A DNA stretch of 64,000 nt from NCBI RefSeq assembly GCF_048266365.1, contig NZ_JBLWZP010000011.1:36929-100928 (forward strand), written 5' to 3'. Under the pieces are notes generated by a model, which worked only from the letters and a program-made list of their open reading frames with translations, made no database searches and had not been told where the DNA came from. The position numbers and the translations under genes are program-made. Below, one piece after another: positions 51,340 to 61,131 of this stretch. The DNA comes from Galbibacter sp048266365 (lineage in GTDB: Bacteria > Bacteroidota > Bacteroidia > Flavobacteriales > Flavobacteriaceae). Each line of letters begins with the position of its first letter. The stretch's first letter is position 1.

Positions 51340-53727
51340 TTACTCAGTGCGTAAGCTTTTTACTGGATTAGCAAGCGCTGCTTTGACAGATTGGAATCCT
51401 ACGGTAATACCGGTTATTAAAAGTGCTATCATTCCTGCTAGTAAAAACATCCACCATTTAATAGAAATTCGATAAGCAAAATCTTGTAGCCATGTATCCA
51501 TAAGAAACCATGCAATTGGGAATGCAATGATACACGCCAGTAAAACAAGTTTTATAAAATCTTTTGATAACAAATAAGTGATCTTTCCAACACCGGCTCC
51601 CAAAGTTTTACGAATTCCGATTTCTTTTATACGCTTTCTAGCCATTAAGGATATAAGTCCAAACATTCCCAAACAAGAAATAATAATGGTCAGTAAGGCA
51701 ACATAATTAACGGTATTGAGTATTCCTTCCAAAAGCTTATACTGTCCACTTACTCGACTATCAAGTGGCTCAAAGTCAAACTCATGCCTAGATGGTATTT
51801 GTTTAAACCTCTCTTTTAATTTATTCAAAACCAAGTCTTCTTTTCCAGGAACGATTTTTATACTTAAATAGCTATTGTTATTTCCCAAGCCTCTCTTGCC
51901 GTTATAATAATGAATTATAGGTTCTATATTTTTTTGCATACTCTGATAATGAAAGTCTTCAGTAGCCCCAATAACATTATATATTTCTTCCGTTCCCCCT
52001 TTTTCTACCAATTGCTTGTTCGCTAAATTTTTCCAGCCTAGAGCCTCCATTGCCTTCTTATTTATAAGAACCGATTTTTGCTCCGACGCATCTAACTTTT
52101 CATTAAATGTTCTTCCAGAGACAAGTGGGATTCCAAAAGTTTTAAGATATCCCTCACCTACACTACCTTTTCGTAATTTTATTTCGGTTTTCGTATTCGG
52201 GTCGTAAAAAGTATTGTAATTATTATCATAAGATGTCGGGATAATACTGCTGGTAGAAACCCCTTCCACAAATTTATTATCTTTCAATTCCGCAATAAGG
52301 GTTTGAATATGAGACGCCGCTGCTCCCCTGTCTTTAAAGTCTAAATTAAGTTTTGCGATAGTTACGTGATCTGGTTCATATCCAAGTGAAACATTATGCA
52401 TATACTTTAACTGACTGTTTAAAATTAACGCCATACATATAAAAATCACAGCCAATGCAAATTGTATGGTAATAAACGTATTACGCACAAGAAAGTTCTT
52501 CTTTGAATTTAGGATTTTCCCTTTAATAGCCGTTACTACAGGAAGCGTAATTACTTTTAGCGTTGGAACAACCCCCACAATTAAAGTAATTAAAAGACCT
52601 AGAAGAACATACCAAAACACCATTGGATAATCGCTGCTTAAACTGAATGAAATAGCTCCAAACCTGGACCCGTAAATCGTATTCATCGCCGGTAAAAGCA
52701 TTTGTAGGAATAAAATACTTGCAAGCAATAAGGAGCTAAAAACAATGATTCCATTTTCTACACAAAACTGAATAATAAGACTGCGTTTACCGCTACCAAT
52801 AATTTTACGTACGGCTAATTCTTTGTTACGGTTATAAATAATAGACGTATTTAAATTGAGTAAGTTTATGATGACAATCAACAGAATAAAAAGGATGCTA
52901 GCAACGGAACCTTTAATTATCTTATCCACCGTAGGGTTGTAGTTTTCACGATAATCTGAAAAAGGTAATACCTCTATTTTTCTTAATTGAGATGCATCCT
53001 GATAGTTCTGCTTGGCAATATCGAGGATTCTATTTTCGAAACTATTTATACTTGTTCCGTTTTTCAGTCGTATATAATTATATGCAAAAGTATTATACCA
53101 ATTCGCTCCTTGTTTAAAACCTGGATTTAATTCCAGTAGTGAAGTTGGTAGCAGCACATCAAATTCTATGGATGCATAAGGACTTATGGGCTTAAAAACT
53201 CCCTGAACTGTTAAATCAAGACTGTCGTCGGCTCGAATTGTTTGTCCTACAGGGTTGATGTCACCAAATAATCGAATCGAAATTTCTTCAGAGATAACAA
53301 TATCGTACTTGTTTTGCAATGCAATTGTAGGGTTACCGTATTTTAATGGAAGGGTAAATACTTTAAAAAAACTTGTATCTACGTATTTAGTATTTTTTTG
53401 AATTTCTTTATCGTTGACGCTCAACCATGGCCAGTTCCAACTTTGTATATGAGTTGCCCCTATAACATCCGGAGATGAATGTACAATTTCTCCTAAAAGT
53501 GGATATGTTGTCTGATCGAATTTTTCGCCAGAGTTAACAACACTATTTAAGATGTATAACTCTTCTTTGTTATCTATGAATGAATCGGCACTATAATAGG
53601 CATACACCCCAAATCCCAAAGTCATAATACTGGCCAATCCAACGGTAAGTCCAACAAAATTTAAAGCAGTTGAAAGCTTATTTTTCCACAAATGACGAAA
53701 TGCTATTTTAATATAATTCTTAATCAT
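51340..53727 (-). CDS. MacB/FtsX-type permease 2
   Basis: 795 residues, tandem FtsX-MacB_PCD. The first coupling motif is diverged (RNKELAVRKIIGSGKRS) while the second is normal (RIKEIGIRKTLGAGVGK). Start MIKNYIKIAFRHLWKNK, end NPVKSLRTE. Its first periplasmic domain lacks some residues common to the neighbours (for example it begins VYAYYSADSFIDNKEELYI), pointing to early divergence. 11 bases after permease 1. Confidence 0.92.
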   Translation of the reverse strand: MIKNYIKIAFRHLWKNKLSTALNFVGLTVGLASIMTLGFGVYAYYSADSFIDNKEELYILNSVVNSGEKFDQTTYPLLGEIVHSSPDVIGATHIQSWNWPWLSVNDKEIQKNTKYVDTSFFKVFTLPLKYGNPTIALQNKYDIVISEEISIRLFGDINPVGQTIRADDSLDLTVQGVFKPISPYASIEFDVLLPTSLLELNPGFKQGANWYNTFAYNYIRLKNGTSINSFENRILDIAKQNYQDASQLRKIEVLPFSDYRENYNPTVDKIIKGSVASILFILLIVIINLLNLNTSIIYNRNKELAVRKIIGSGKRSLIIQFCVENGIIVFSSLLLASILFLQMLLPAMNTIYGSRFGAISFSLSSDYPMVFWYVLLGLLITLIVGVVPTLKVITLPVVTAIKGKILNSKKNFLVRNTFITIQFALAVIFICMALILNSQLKYMHNVSLGYEPDHVTIAKLNLDFKDRGAAASHIQTLIAELKDNKFVEGVSTSSIIPTSYDNNYNTFYDPNTKTEIKLRKGSVGEGYLKTFGIPLVSGRTFNEKLDASEQKSVLINKKAMEALGWKNLANKQLVEKGGTEEIYNVIGATEDFHYQSMQKNIEPIIHYYNGKRGLGNNNSYLSIKIVPGKEDLVLNKLKERFKQIPSRHEFDFEPLDSRVSGQYKLLEGILNTVNYVALLTIIISCLGMFGLISLMARKRIKEIGIRKTLGAGVGKITYLLSKDFIKLVLLACIIAFPIAWFLMDTWLQDFAYRISIKWWMFLLAGMIALLITGITVGFQSVKAALANPVKSLRTE

Positions 53728-53738
53728 GACTTCTAAGT

Positions 53739-56138
53739 TTATTCCGTTCGCAAACTTTTAATGGGATTAGAAACCGCAGCGTTTATTGCTTGAAAACTTA
53801 CAGTAAGCAAAGCGATAAAGACTGCAACAAGACCCGCAATTAAAAACACCCACCAATGAATATCTATCCGATACGAAAATCCTAGCAACCACCTATACAT
53901 TATCCAATAAGCAAATGGGATTGCTATAATAAATGCAATAAGCACTATCTTTAAAAAGTCTTTTGTTAACAAACTTGCAATTCCCGAAATACTCGCACCT
54001 AAAACTTTACGAACACCTATTTCTTTGGTACGAGATTCTGCCATAAATGTTGCCAATCCGAATAGTCCGAGACAAGCTATGAAAATAGCCAAGAGTGAAA
54101 AAGTACTGACCGTTTTCGCTGTTTTTGCTTCCGAAACGTATAGACCTTCCACATAGGTGTCTAAAAACTGATAATCAAAAGCAGTATTGGGAAGGTTTGC
54201 AGTAAAACTGTTTTGTAATTGCTCCATAAATTCCGGCAAGTCCGTTGTATGATACCTAATAAGAATGTTTCTTAAGGATTCCGGAGCTTCAATTGATCTA
54301 TAATACATATAGCCGCCAATATCCTCCTTTAAAGAATTATAATTGAAGTTCTCTACAACACCGGTAATGACAGCTCTATTCCCTAATTCAGTATTAACAT
54401 ATTTTCCAATGGCATCCTCGGATGATTTATAGCCCAAGTATTTAACAATCTTTTCATTAATTAGGGTGTATACTATGGAGTCCCCTTTTTTAATATTTTT
54501 GGGTAACGGATTCCCTGCCAATAAATTAAGTTGTAAAGTCTCTACAATCATGCCACTGGTACGGCAGCTTTGTATTGGCATTCCTGTAACATCCGTACTT
54601 AGTTTTCTAACCGATCGACCACTTTCGTTCTTTCCAGGTATGGATTGCACTGCTGAAACATTTTTTACAACCGGTAATCGCTGCAAATCTCTCATTACAT
54701 TTTCAATTTGCTGCTGACTTTCTGCTGACTTTACGGAGACTGCCACTATTCCGTTCGGATTATATCCCAATTTCTTGTTTTTAATAAAATCCATCTGCTG
54801 GTATATGATAATCACGGACACAATCAAGATTATGGAGGTAGTAAACTGAAAAACCACGAGTCCTTTACGCACAAAATCAGCGATTGCATAGGTATTCTTA
54901 GATTTTTGAGCCAGCGATAGTGGAGATATTCCAGACAAAGATAGAGCTGGATAACTTCCCGCAATTAAGGTCACCAAAATCCAGATCGCAATAAGCCCCA
55001 GTAAAATCACAGGAGACAACAGTTCCGTATAACTTAATTGTGTCCCTAAAATATTTTCAAATATCGGTAACGCTATAAAAGAAATCCCATAACCAATCAG
55101 TACGGAAATAAAAACGAGAATACTTGTTTCAACATAGTATAGTGAAAGCATTTGTCTTCGGTTGGCTCCAAGAATCTTATTTACTCCTATTCCCTTTAAT
55201 CTTTTTTGTGAATTTGCTGTTGCCAGGTTCATATAGTTGATACAAGCAATTAGCAGTACCAAAACAGAAAGGAACAGTAAACTGTTTATAGCGCTAATAT
55301 CTCCGTATCTGGAAGAGTATCCTTTTCTTAAGTCTAGAGAATATAAATGTATTTTTGTCAATGGTTGTAAGAAGAATTTTGTGAAGTACTGATCGTTCTT
55401 CTCCACATAGGCATCAATTAATTTAGTAGCCTGCCGTTGTACCTCATGAATATTTGCTTCGGACTGGAGTTGTATATAGGTTTCATAACTGGCGTTGCTC
55501 CAATAGACATTGGTCCCCATCCAGGAATCCATAATATTGTATACCAGCTCACAATCAATCATACTATTCTTAGGTAAATCCTGGTATATTCCCGTAACCT
55601 GGAGACTATCCCTATTATTAACAGAAATAATTTTGCCTATAGCATCTTCACTACCAAATAATCGTTGCTTTGTCGATTGTGAAATCACGATAGATTTAGG
55701 CTTTGAAAACACATTCTGACCATCACCTTCAATAAAATTAAAATCAAACATTTTAAAAAGCGAAGAATCTGCCAGGTACAGCCGCTCTTCGTTAAAATTC
55801 TTATTACCAACTTTTAAGGAAGCCGTAGCACCAAAATCATCCTTAATAAGCCGTGTCATCATTTTTACCTGAGGAATATCATTTATAATGGCAGGACCCA
55901 CTGCATTAGGTACTTCCGCCCAGGTTTCAAAATCATATGACTCAGTGGTCTCCATATTCACCCTATAAATATCTTCTGAATTTGAATACATCTTGTCAAA
56001 ACTAAGCTCATTGTATACATAGGTAAAAAGTAATATGCACACACAAAGGCCAATTGCAAGACCTGCTATATTAAGTCCCACGAAAAGTTTATTGGCTTGA
56101 ATATTACGCCACGCTATCTTTAAGAAACTCCTAATCAT
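53739..56138 (-). CDS. MacB/FtsX-type permease 1
   Basis: 799 residues from the ATG at 56138 (MIRSFLKIAWRN); the frame reaches a TTG at 56144, but the ATG matches the start of its paralogs. The first coupling motif is the most degenerate of the set (RLKGIGVNKILGANRRQ), the second is intact (RTKEIGVRKVLGASISG). Ends NPIKSLRTE. One half of this protein may therefore couple poorly to ATP hydrolysis. It follows the first ATPase after 30 bases. Confidence 0.92.
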   Translation of the reverse strand: MIRSFLKIAWRNIQANKLFVGLNIAGLAIGLCVCILLFTYVYNELSFDKMYSNSEDIYRVNMETTESYDFETWAEVPNAVGPAIINDIPQVKMMTRLIKDDFGATASLKVGNKNFNEERLYLADSSLFKMFDFNFIEGDGQNVFSKPKSIVISQSTKQRLFGSEDAIGKIISVNNRDSLQVTGIYQDLPKNSMIDCELVYNIMDSWMGTNVYWSNASYETYIQLQSEANIHEVQRQATKLIDAYVEKNDQYFTKFFLQPLTKIHLYSLDLRKGYSSRYGDISAINSLLFLSVLVLLIACINYMNLATANSQKRLKGIGVNKILGANRRQMLSLYYVETSILVFISVLIGYGISFIALPIFENILGTQLSYTELLSPVILLGLIAIWILVTLIAGSYPALSLSGISPLSLAQKSKNTYAIADFVRKGLVVFQFTTSIILIVSVIIIYQQMDFIKNKKLGYNPNGIVAVSVKSAESQQQIENVMRDLQRLPVVKNVSAVQSIPGKNESGRSVRKLSTDVTGMPIQSCRTSGMIVETLQLNLLAGNPLPKNIKKGDSIVYTLINEKIVKYLGYKSSEDAIGKYVNTELGNRAVITGVVENFNYNSLKEDIGGYMYYRSIEAPESLRNILIRYHTTDLPEFMEQLQNSFTANLPNTAFDYQFLDTYVEGLYVSEAKTAKTVSTFSLLAIFIACLGLFGLATFMAESRTKEIGVRKVLGASISGIASLLTKDFLKIVLIAFIIAIPFAYWIMYRWLLGFSYRIDIHWWVFLIAGLVAVFIALLTVSFQAINAAVSNPIKSLRTE

Positions 56139-56168
56139 TATCAATTCGTTTTAATTCTTTGCTAGAGG

Positions 56169-56846
56169 TTAAACAAGTACATTTTCTGTTACCTTTTGTC
56201 CATCCAACATCCGAATAATACGGTGGCTGAATTTTGCATCGTGTTCACTATGCGTTACCATAATAATGGTGGTGCCGTGCTGGTTGAGATCGGTAAGAAG
56301 ATCCATGACCTCATTTCCATTACTACTGTCTAGATTACCTGTAGGCTCATCAGCTAAGATGAGCTTTGGATTATTCACCACAGCTCTGGCTACCGCTACA
56401 CGCTGTTGTTGCCCCCCGGAGAGTTGTTGTGGAAAATGTTTTCGCCGGTGCATAATCTGCATTTTCTCCAATACTTCATGAACGCGTTCCTTTCTGTCTG
56501 CTGGTTTAACTCCAGTATAGATTAAAGGAAGTTCAATATTTTCAAAAACTGTAAGTTCATCGATTAAATTAAAGCTCTGGAAAACAAAACCGATATTATG
56601 TTTTCGCAAATTGGCTCTTTTGCGTTCATTGTAACCTGCAACCTCTATTCCATTGAAAATAAAACTCCCGCCATCGAGGTCATCTAATAATCCTAAAATA
56701 TTAAGTAAAGTTGATTTCCCACACCCAGACGGTCCCATCACTGCTACAAATTCACCCTCTTTGACTTCAAAGGAAAGCTTATTTAAGGCAACAGTTTGTA
56801 CCTCCTCTGTTCGGTAAAATTTTTCTAAATCCGTGATTTTTATCAT
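56169..56846 (-). CDS. MacB/LolD-type ABC ATPase (first of the operon)
   Basis: 225 residues with Walker A GPSGCGKST (38-46), signature LSGGQQQRVAVARA, Walker B LILADEPTGN, and the H-loop IIMVTHSEHD. It couples ATP to mechanotransmission through the FtsX-type permeases. It lies between the adaptor gene and permease 1, 32 bases after the adaptor. Confidence 0.93.
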   Translation of the reverse strand: MIKITDLEKFYRTEEVQTVALNKLSFEVKEGEFVAVMGPSGCGKSTLLNILGLLDDLDGGSFIFNGIEVAGYNERKRANLRKHNIGFVFQSFNLIDELTVFENIELPLIYTGVKPADRKERVHEVLEKMQIMHRRKHFPQQLSGGQQQRVAVARAVVNNPKLILADEPTGNLDSSNGNEVMDLLTDLNQHGTTIIMVTHSEHDAKFSHRIIRMLDGQKVTENVLV

Positions 56847-56878
56847 GATCCTAGTATTGAATTCTTTTTATAATGCTA

Positions 56879-58129
56879 TTAATTTAAAACAAGTTCTTGA
56901 ATTTCCTCATAATTATCATACCCGGATGTAATCACTTTATCCCCCGGTTTTAATCCATCCAGCACCTCGTAATATTCGGTATTTTGATTCCCCAATTGAA
57001 TAGGTTGTCTATAAGCGGTGTTACCGTTTTCATCCAGTTTAAAAATCCAGTTTCCCCCAGTTTGTTGAAAAAACCCTCCTTTTGGAATCAACAAGGCTTG
57101 TTTTTCCTGACTCAATGCAACGCGTATTTGAAGTGTTTGCCCTCTTCTGATTCCTTCAGGAACTTCATTTTTAAAATGCATATCCACCTGAAAACGACCA
57201 TTAGTTACTTGTGTGTACACTTTTTTAATTTCCAAAGTATATTCCTTTCCATCGAACCTAAAAGTCCCCAATTGACCGGCATAAATTCTGGCGATATAAT
57301 GCTCATCTACTTCTACCCTTACTTTATATCCACTCAGTACATCAATTTGCCCCAATCGCTCTCCCTTGATCTTAGACTGTCCTATTTCCGCATCTAATGA
57401 AGTTAATTGTCCATCAACCGGCGCTTTAACTACCAAATCTTCCACTTTTTTACGCATGAGTTCCAATGCTTTTCGCGTACGATGATACGAACTTTGCGCC
57501 TGGGCTAATTCTTGTTTAGTAGCTGTAGAATCCTGTTCCACCACCTGTTGTGCCAATTCCATTCGCTGTTTTTGATAATTGTATTCATTTTCTGAAGCTA
57601 TTAAATCTTGCCGTCCGATAGCATCCTTGTCATACAATCTTTTATTTAAATCGTACACACGCTCTGCTTCGATAAGACTATTTTTAACATCAGTTAATTG
57701 ATTAAGTCTATTAATGGTGTTCTGCCGAGCTGAATTTTGTTGTATTTGCATCTGGGTAAGCAAATTATATACTGCAGTTTCCTGATTCACTAAGCTCAAT
57801 TCTAAATCCGTATTGGAAAGCCGGAGTATAGGTTCCCCTTTTTTCATCAAAGCACCATCCTCAACAAACTTTTCTTCAACACGGCCACCCTCCAGAGCAT
57901 CCAGATAAATCGTAGTAATTGGAAGTACAATTCCATTTACTGGTATATCCTCTTGAAAAGCTCCTTGAGTTACTTCACTAATGGTAATGCGTTCACGATT
58001 TACATTTAGTTTAGAAGCTCCCGAAGAAGAGATAATTACAAAAACTATAAATGCCAAGAGCAGCACACTACCTGCCAATATCAACATTCTTGAGGTGGTA
58101 AACCTTTTCTTTTCTAATGGGATGTCCAT
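56879..58129 (-). CDS. Periplasmic adaptor (HlyD/MacA type)
   Basis: 416 residues. One membrane helix (about 15-35), a split lipoyl domain (VEEKFVEDGALMKKGEPILRLSN on one side, VVKAPVDGQLTSLDAEIG on the other) around a coiled-coil hairpin of about 105-225, then beta-barrel and MP domains. It bridges the inner-membrane permeases and TolC. As the first gene of the operon, it lies directly downstream of a candidate sigma-54 promoter at 58161-58175. Confidence 0.92.
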   Translation of the reverse strand: MDIPLEKKRFTTSRMLILAGSVLLLAFIVFVIISSSGASKLNVNRERITISEVTQGAFQEDIPVNGIVLPITTIYLDALEGGRVEEKFVEDGALMKKGEPILRLSNTDLELSLVNQETAVYNLLTQMQIQQNSARQNTINRLNQLTDVKNSLIEAERVYDLNKRLYDKDAIGRQDLIASENEYNYQKQRMELAQQVVEQDSTATKQELAQAQSSYHRTRKALELMRKKVEDLVVKAPVDGQLTSLDAEIGQSKIKGERLGQIDVLSGYKVRVEVDEHYIARIYAGQLGTFRFDGKEYTLEIKKVYTQVTNGRFQVDMHFKNEVPEGIRRGQTLQIRVALSQEKQALLIPKGGFFQQTGGNWIFKLDENGNTAYRQPIQLGNQNTEYYEVLDGLKPGDKVITSGYDNYEEIQELVLN

Positions 58130-58160
58130 ATAATCGATTCAATTTTACAACTAGGATATA

Positions 58161-58175
58161 GGCATTATTGTGCCA
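58161..58175 (-). promoter_or_regulatory. Candidate sigma-54 promoter of the export operon
   Basis: On the minus strand TGGCAC-AATAA-TGCC, about 32 bases upstream of the adaptor ATG, resembles the -24/-12 consensus TGGCAC-N5-TTGC. The GG-to-GC distance is 9 rather than the usual 10, which weakens the call. The sigma-54-type regulator is encoded divergently next door, which strengthens it. Confidence 0.45.
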
Positions 58176-58235
58176 AAACCATAAACCACTGTTTATGTGC
58201 TCTTTATATTTAAATAAAATGATAAGGGTGTTCGG

Positions 58236-58267
58236 AAACGATACACGTTATGCACGAATACGTTACA
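58236..58267. promoter_or_regulatory. Possible upstream activator site (UAS)
   Basis: The stretch ACGTTATGCACGAATACGT (58245-58263) is an imperfect dyad about 85-100 bases upstream of the candidate sigma-54 promoter, a normal UAS position for an NtrC-type regulator. It is the only GC-richer dyad in the divergent gap. Confidence 0.35.
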
Positions 58268-58337
58268 GATTTGGGGTTACTGAAATTAAACAATAATCTG
58301 TTTTTAGTAAGCTTGATAATATTGTAATATTGTACAT

Positions 58338-59684
58338 ATGCGGGTAAAGGATCTCAAAATACTGGTATTGGATGACGACAGCGATGTACTCATTGCATTA
58401 CGTTTGTTATTAAAATCAAAGGTGAAGGAGGTTGTAGTGGAAAAAAAACCAAGCAACATTGTATCGCTTTTTGAAAAGAACAGTTTTGACATTGTTATTC
58501 TTGACATGAATTTTAACGGACTGATTAACACTGGGAATGAGGGTATTTACTGGCTAAAAAAAATAAAGCAACTAAGCCCAAATACAGATGTAATTTTGAT
58601 CACGGCTTATGGTGACATAGATTTAGCAGTTAAGTCGTTGAAAGAAGGAGCTTCTGATTTCATCATAAAACCTTGGGAGAACGACAGAATCGTTCAAACA
58701 ATACAAGAACTTACCCAAAAAAAAGGGAAACAAAAATTAGCATTAAAAACCCTTACCACCAATGCAGGGGAAATTATTGGGGAAAGTACTGTTATGAAAG
58801 ATGTTTTTTACAAACTTGAAAAAATAGCGCCCACGGATGCGAATGTTCTTATACTCGGTGAAAACGGCACCGGAAAAGACTTAATTGCCAAAGCAATACA
58901 CGATAACTCTTTGCGAAAAGACATGCCATTTGTAAAGGTAGATGTTGGCGCATTGACAGAATCCTTATTTGAAAGTGAATTATTCGGATACAAAAAAGGG
59001 GCGTTTACGGATGCAAGGGAAGATCGAAAAGGAAGGTTTGAAATTGCATCAGGAGGAACGCTCTTTTTGGATGAAATAGGAAACATTTCACTTCAACAAC
59101 AGGCCAGACTTCTTACGGTGCTTCAAAATCGACAAATCACACCTCTAGGTTCCAATGAGGCCAAAGCTGTGGATATTCGACTGATTTGCGCAACCAATTT
59201 AGAGTTAGAAGTTTTGGCAGATGAAAACAGATTTCGCAAAGATTTAATATACCGAATCAATACTGTTGAACTCAATATTCCGCCTTTAAGAGACCGAGGA
59301 AGCGACCTTAAGCTGCTAACCAATCATTTTATTGGCATTTATGCCGATAAATACATCAAGGATACTTTTACTTTGGCCACTAGCTTTATAGACAAATTAA
59401 AGGCGTACAAATTCCCTGGCAACGTAAGAGAACTCCAATATGCGCTAGAGAGGGCTGTTATTATGACGGAAGGTACAATCCTCACCGCAGAAGATCTCAT
59501 GTTCTCTCCCATTGAGAAGTTTCACAATACGGCTACCGATAGTGATCTAACCCTAGAGACCATCGAAAAAAAGACCATTTTAAAGGTTGTGGAGAAAAAT
59601 AACGGAAATATTTCAAGATCCGCTAAAGAACTAGGGATTACAAGGACAGCACTTTACAGAAGACTCAATAAGTATGGTCTATAA
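58338..59684 (+). CDS. Sigma-54-dependent response regulator (NtrC/AtoC type)
   Basis: 448 residues: receiver domain (acidic D12-D14, phospho-acceptor D56 in ILDMNF, K in DFIIKPW), an AAA+ domain with Walker A ILGENGTGKDLIAKAI, the sigma-54 contact loop GAFTDA (the common flavobacterial variant of GAFTGA) and Walker B GTLFLDEIGN, and a Fis-type HTH (NISRSAKELGITRTALYRRL). It opens sigma-54 promoters when phosphorylated. It overlaps the kinase gene by 11 bases and is divergent from the export operon, its probable target. Confidence 0.95.
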   Translation: MRVKDLKILVLDDDSDVLIALRLLLKSKVKEVVVEKKPSNIVSLFEKNSFDIVILDMNFNGLINTGNEGIYWLKKIKQLSPNTDVILITAYGDIDLAVKSLKEGASDFIIKPWENDRIVQTIQELTQKKGKQKLALKTLTTNAGEIIGESTVMKDVFYKLEKIAPTDANVLILGENGTGKDLIAKAIHDNSLRKDMPFVKVDVGALTESLFESELFGYKKGAFTDAREDRKGRFEIASGGTLFLDEIGNISLQQQARLLTVLQNRQITPLGSNEAKAVDIRLICATNLELEVLADENRFRKDLIYRINTVELNIPPLRDRGSDLKLLTNHFIGIYADKYIKDTFTLATSFIDKLKAYKFPGNVRELQYALERAVIMTEGTILTAEDLMFSPIEKFHNTATDSDLTLETIEKKTILKVVEKNNGNISRSAKELGITRTALYRRLNKYGL

Positions 59685-61017
59685 AAAATACAGAATTGCA
59701 TTTATTGCAAGAATCATAATACTATTTATAGCTCTGACTCTTCTGGCCTATTCCATCAGTATTGTAAATACGTATATGATTGTCCTTGCTGTAGTAGCAA
59801 GTTTAACTACGGCATTAAATCTCTATAAATTCATCATGAAACGTTTTATTGAAATTGACGATTTCTTTGAGGCGGTAAAGTATAGGGATTTTTCAAGATG
59901 GTATCCTGAAGAACACGGTTCTAAAGATATACAAAGGCTTCACAAGGGATTCAATGAGGTTAACAGAACCATTCGAGAAGTCAACAGCGAAAAAGAGGCG
60001 CAATACTTATACTTGCAAAAAATACTCGAGGTTGTACAGGTAGGGATAATAGCATATAATTTAAAGACTGGCTACATATTATGGATTAATGAATCCATAA
60101 AGGATATGCTCAACATTCCCTCCATAAAGAACATCAGCTTTATTCAAAGTAGAAATAAAGAGATATATAATGAACTATTTATTAGAAACCATTCCAGTTC
60201 AACATCTATAAGCCTTGAGATTAAAAATGAAAAAAGCAAAGTCTTGGTTTCACATTCTATATTTGAGGTAGAATCCAACACTTTTAAACTAGTGGTACTG
60301 CAAAATATTGACGCTCCGCTTAACCAAAATGAGTCTGAAGCTTGGAAAAAATTGCTAAGTGTAATGACACATGAGATCATGAATTCCATTGCGCCTATAA
60401 GCTCTCTTGCTGAAACCTTAAAAGAGAATATTCGGGAATCTATGAAAAGACCGGTCATACAACCCTTGATTACTGAGGATTTATATGAGGGAATAGAAAG
60501 CATTAAAAAACGAAGCGATGGTTTGATGAAATTTGCAAGGACCTACCGAAGTTTAAATAAAATCACGCATTTAAATCTTCATCGGATCAAAGTGGATGAA
60601 CTCTTCCATAGCATCGACAGTTTGATGAGCCCGTCCTTGGAGGCTAAAGGTGTGCTTATTGATTTTGAAATAGATCCCTCAGATCTTGAAATAGAAATTG
60701 ATTCCTATTTAATTGAACAAGTCCTAATTAATCTGATCTTAAATTCTGTTGATGCTTGTAAGAAAATAGAAGGGCCAACAATAAAAATACTGGCAAATAA
60801 GTCACTTAACGGAAATACAATAATTAAGGTCACCGACAACGGATCTGGAATTCCCGAGGAAATTATGGATACTATATTTGTGCCTTTCTTTAGTACCAAA
60901 AAAAATGGAAGTGGTATCGGTTTAAGCCTATGCAAGCAGATTATGTTATTACACCAAGGAAAGATTCAATTCCAAAGTATCGAAGGACAAGGAACCACGA
61001 TTAGTTTGGTATTCTAA
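59674..61017 (+). CDS. Sensor histidine kinase
   Basis: 447 residues. Two N-terminal membrane helices (about 8-28 and 30-50) with almost no periplasmic loop, so sensing is probably in the membrane or through other proteins. A PAS-like region (about 115-215) precedes the H-box MTHEIMNSIAPIS (H233), then N-box NLILNSVDAC and G-boxes DNGSGIPEE and GSGIGLSLC. It phosphorylates the overlapping response regulator. Short periplasmic loops are typical of kinases that sense stress through the transporter they control. Confidence 0.93.
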   Translation: MVYKKYRIAFIARIIILFIALTLLAYSISIVNTYMIVLAVVASLTTALNLYKFIMKRFIEIDDFFEAVKYRDFSRWYPEEHGSKDIQRLHKGFNEVNRTIREVNSEKEAQYLYLQKILEVVQVGIIAYNLKTGYILWINESIKDMLNIPSIKNISFIQSRNKEIYNELFIRNHSSSTSISLEIKNEKSKVLVSHSIFEVESNTFKLVVLQNIDAPLNQNESEAWKKLLSVMTHEIMNSIAPISSLAETLKENIRESMKRPVIQPLITEDLYEGIESIKKRSDGLMKFARTYRSLNKITHLNLHRIKVDELFHSIDSLMSPSLEAKGVLIDFEIDPSDLEIEIDSYLIEQVLINLILNSVDACKKIEGPTIKILANKSLNGNTIIKVTDNGSGIPEEIMDTIFVPFFSTKKNGSGIGLSLCKQIMLLHQGKIQFQSIEGQGTTISLVF

Positions 61018-61131
61018 TCGCTCTTGATAATATGGAGATAACCTCATTATTATATTCATATTTCAAAAACTCTTGGGATACAATTTCCTTTTTAAATTCA
61101 TAAAATAATTTTACAGCATTTATTATAATTC

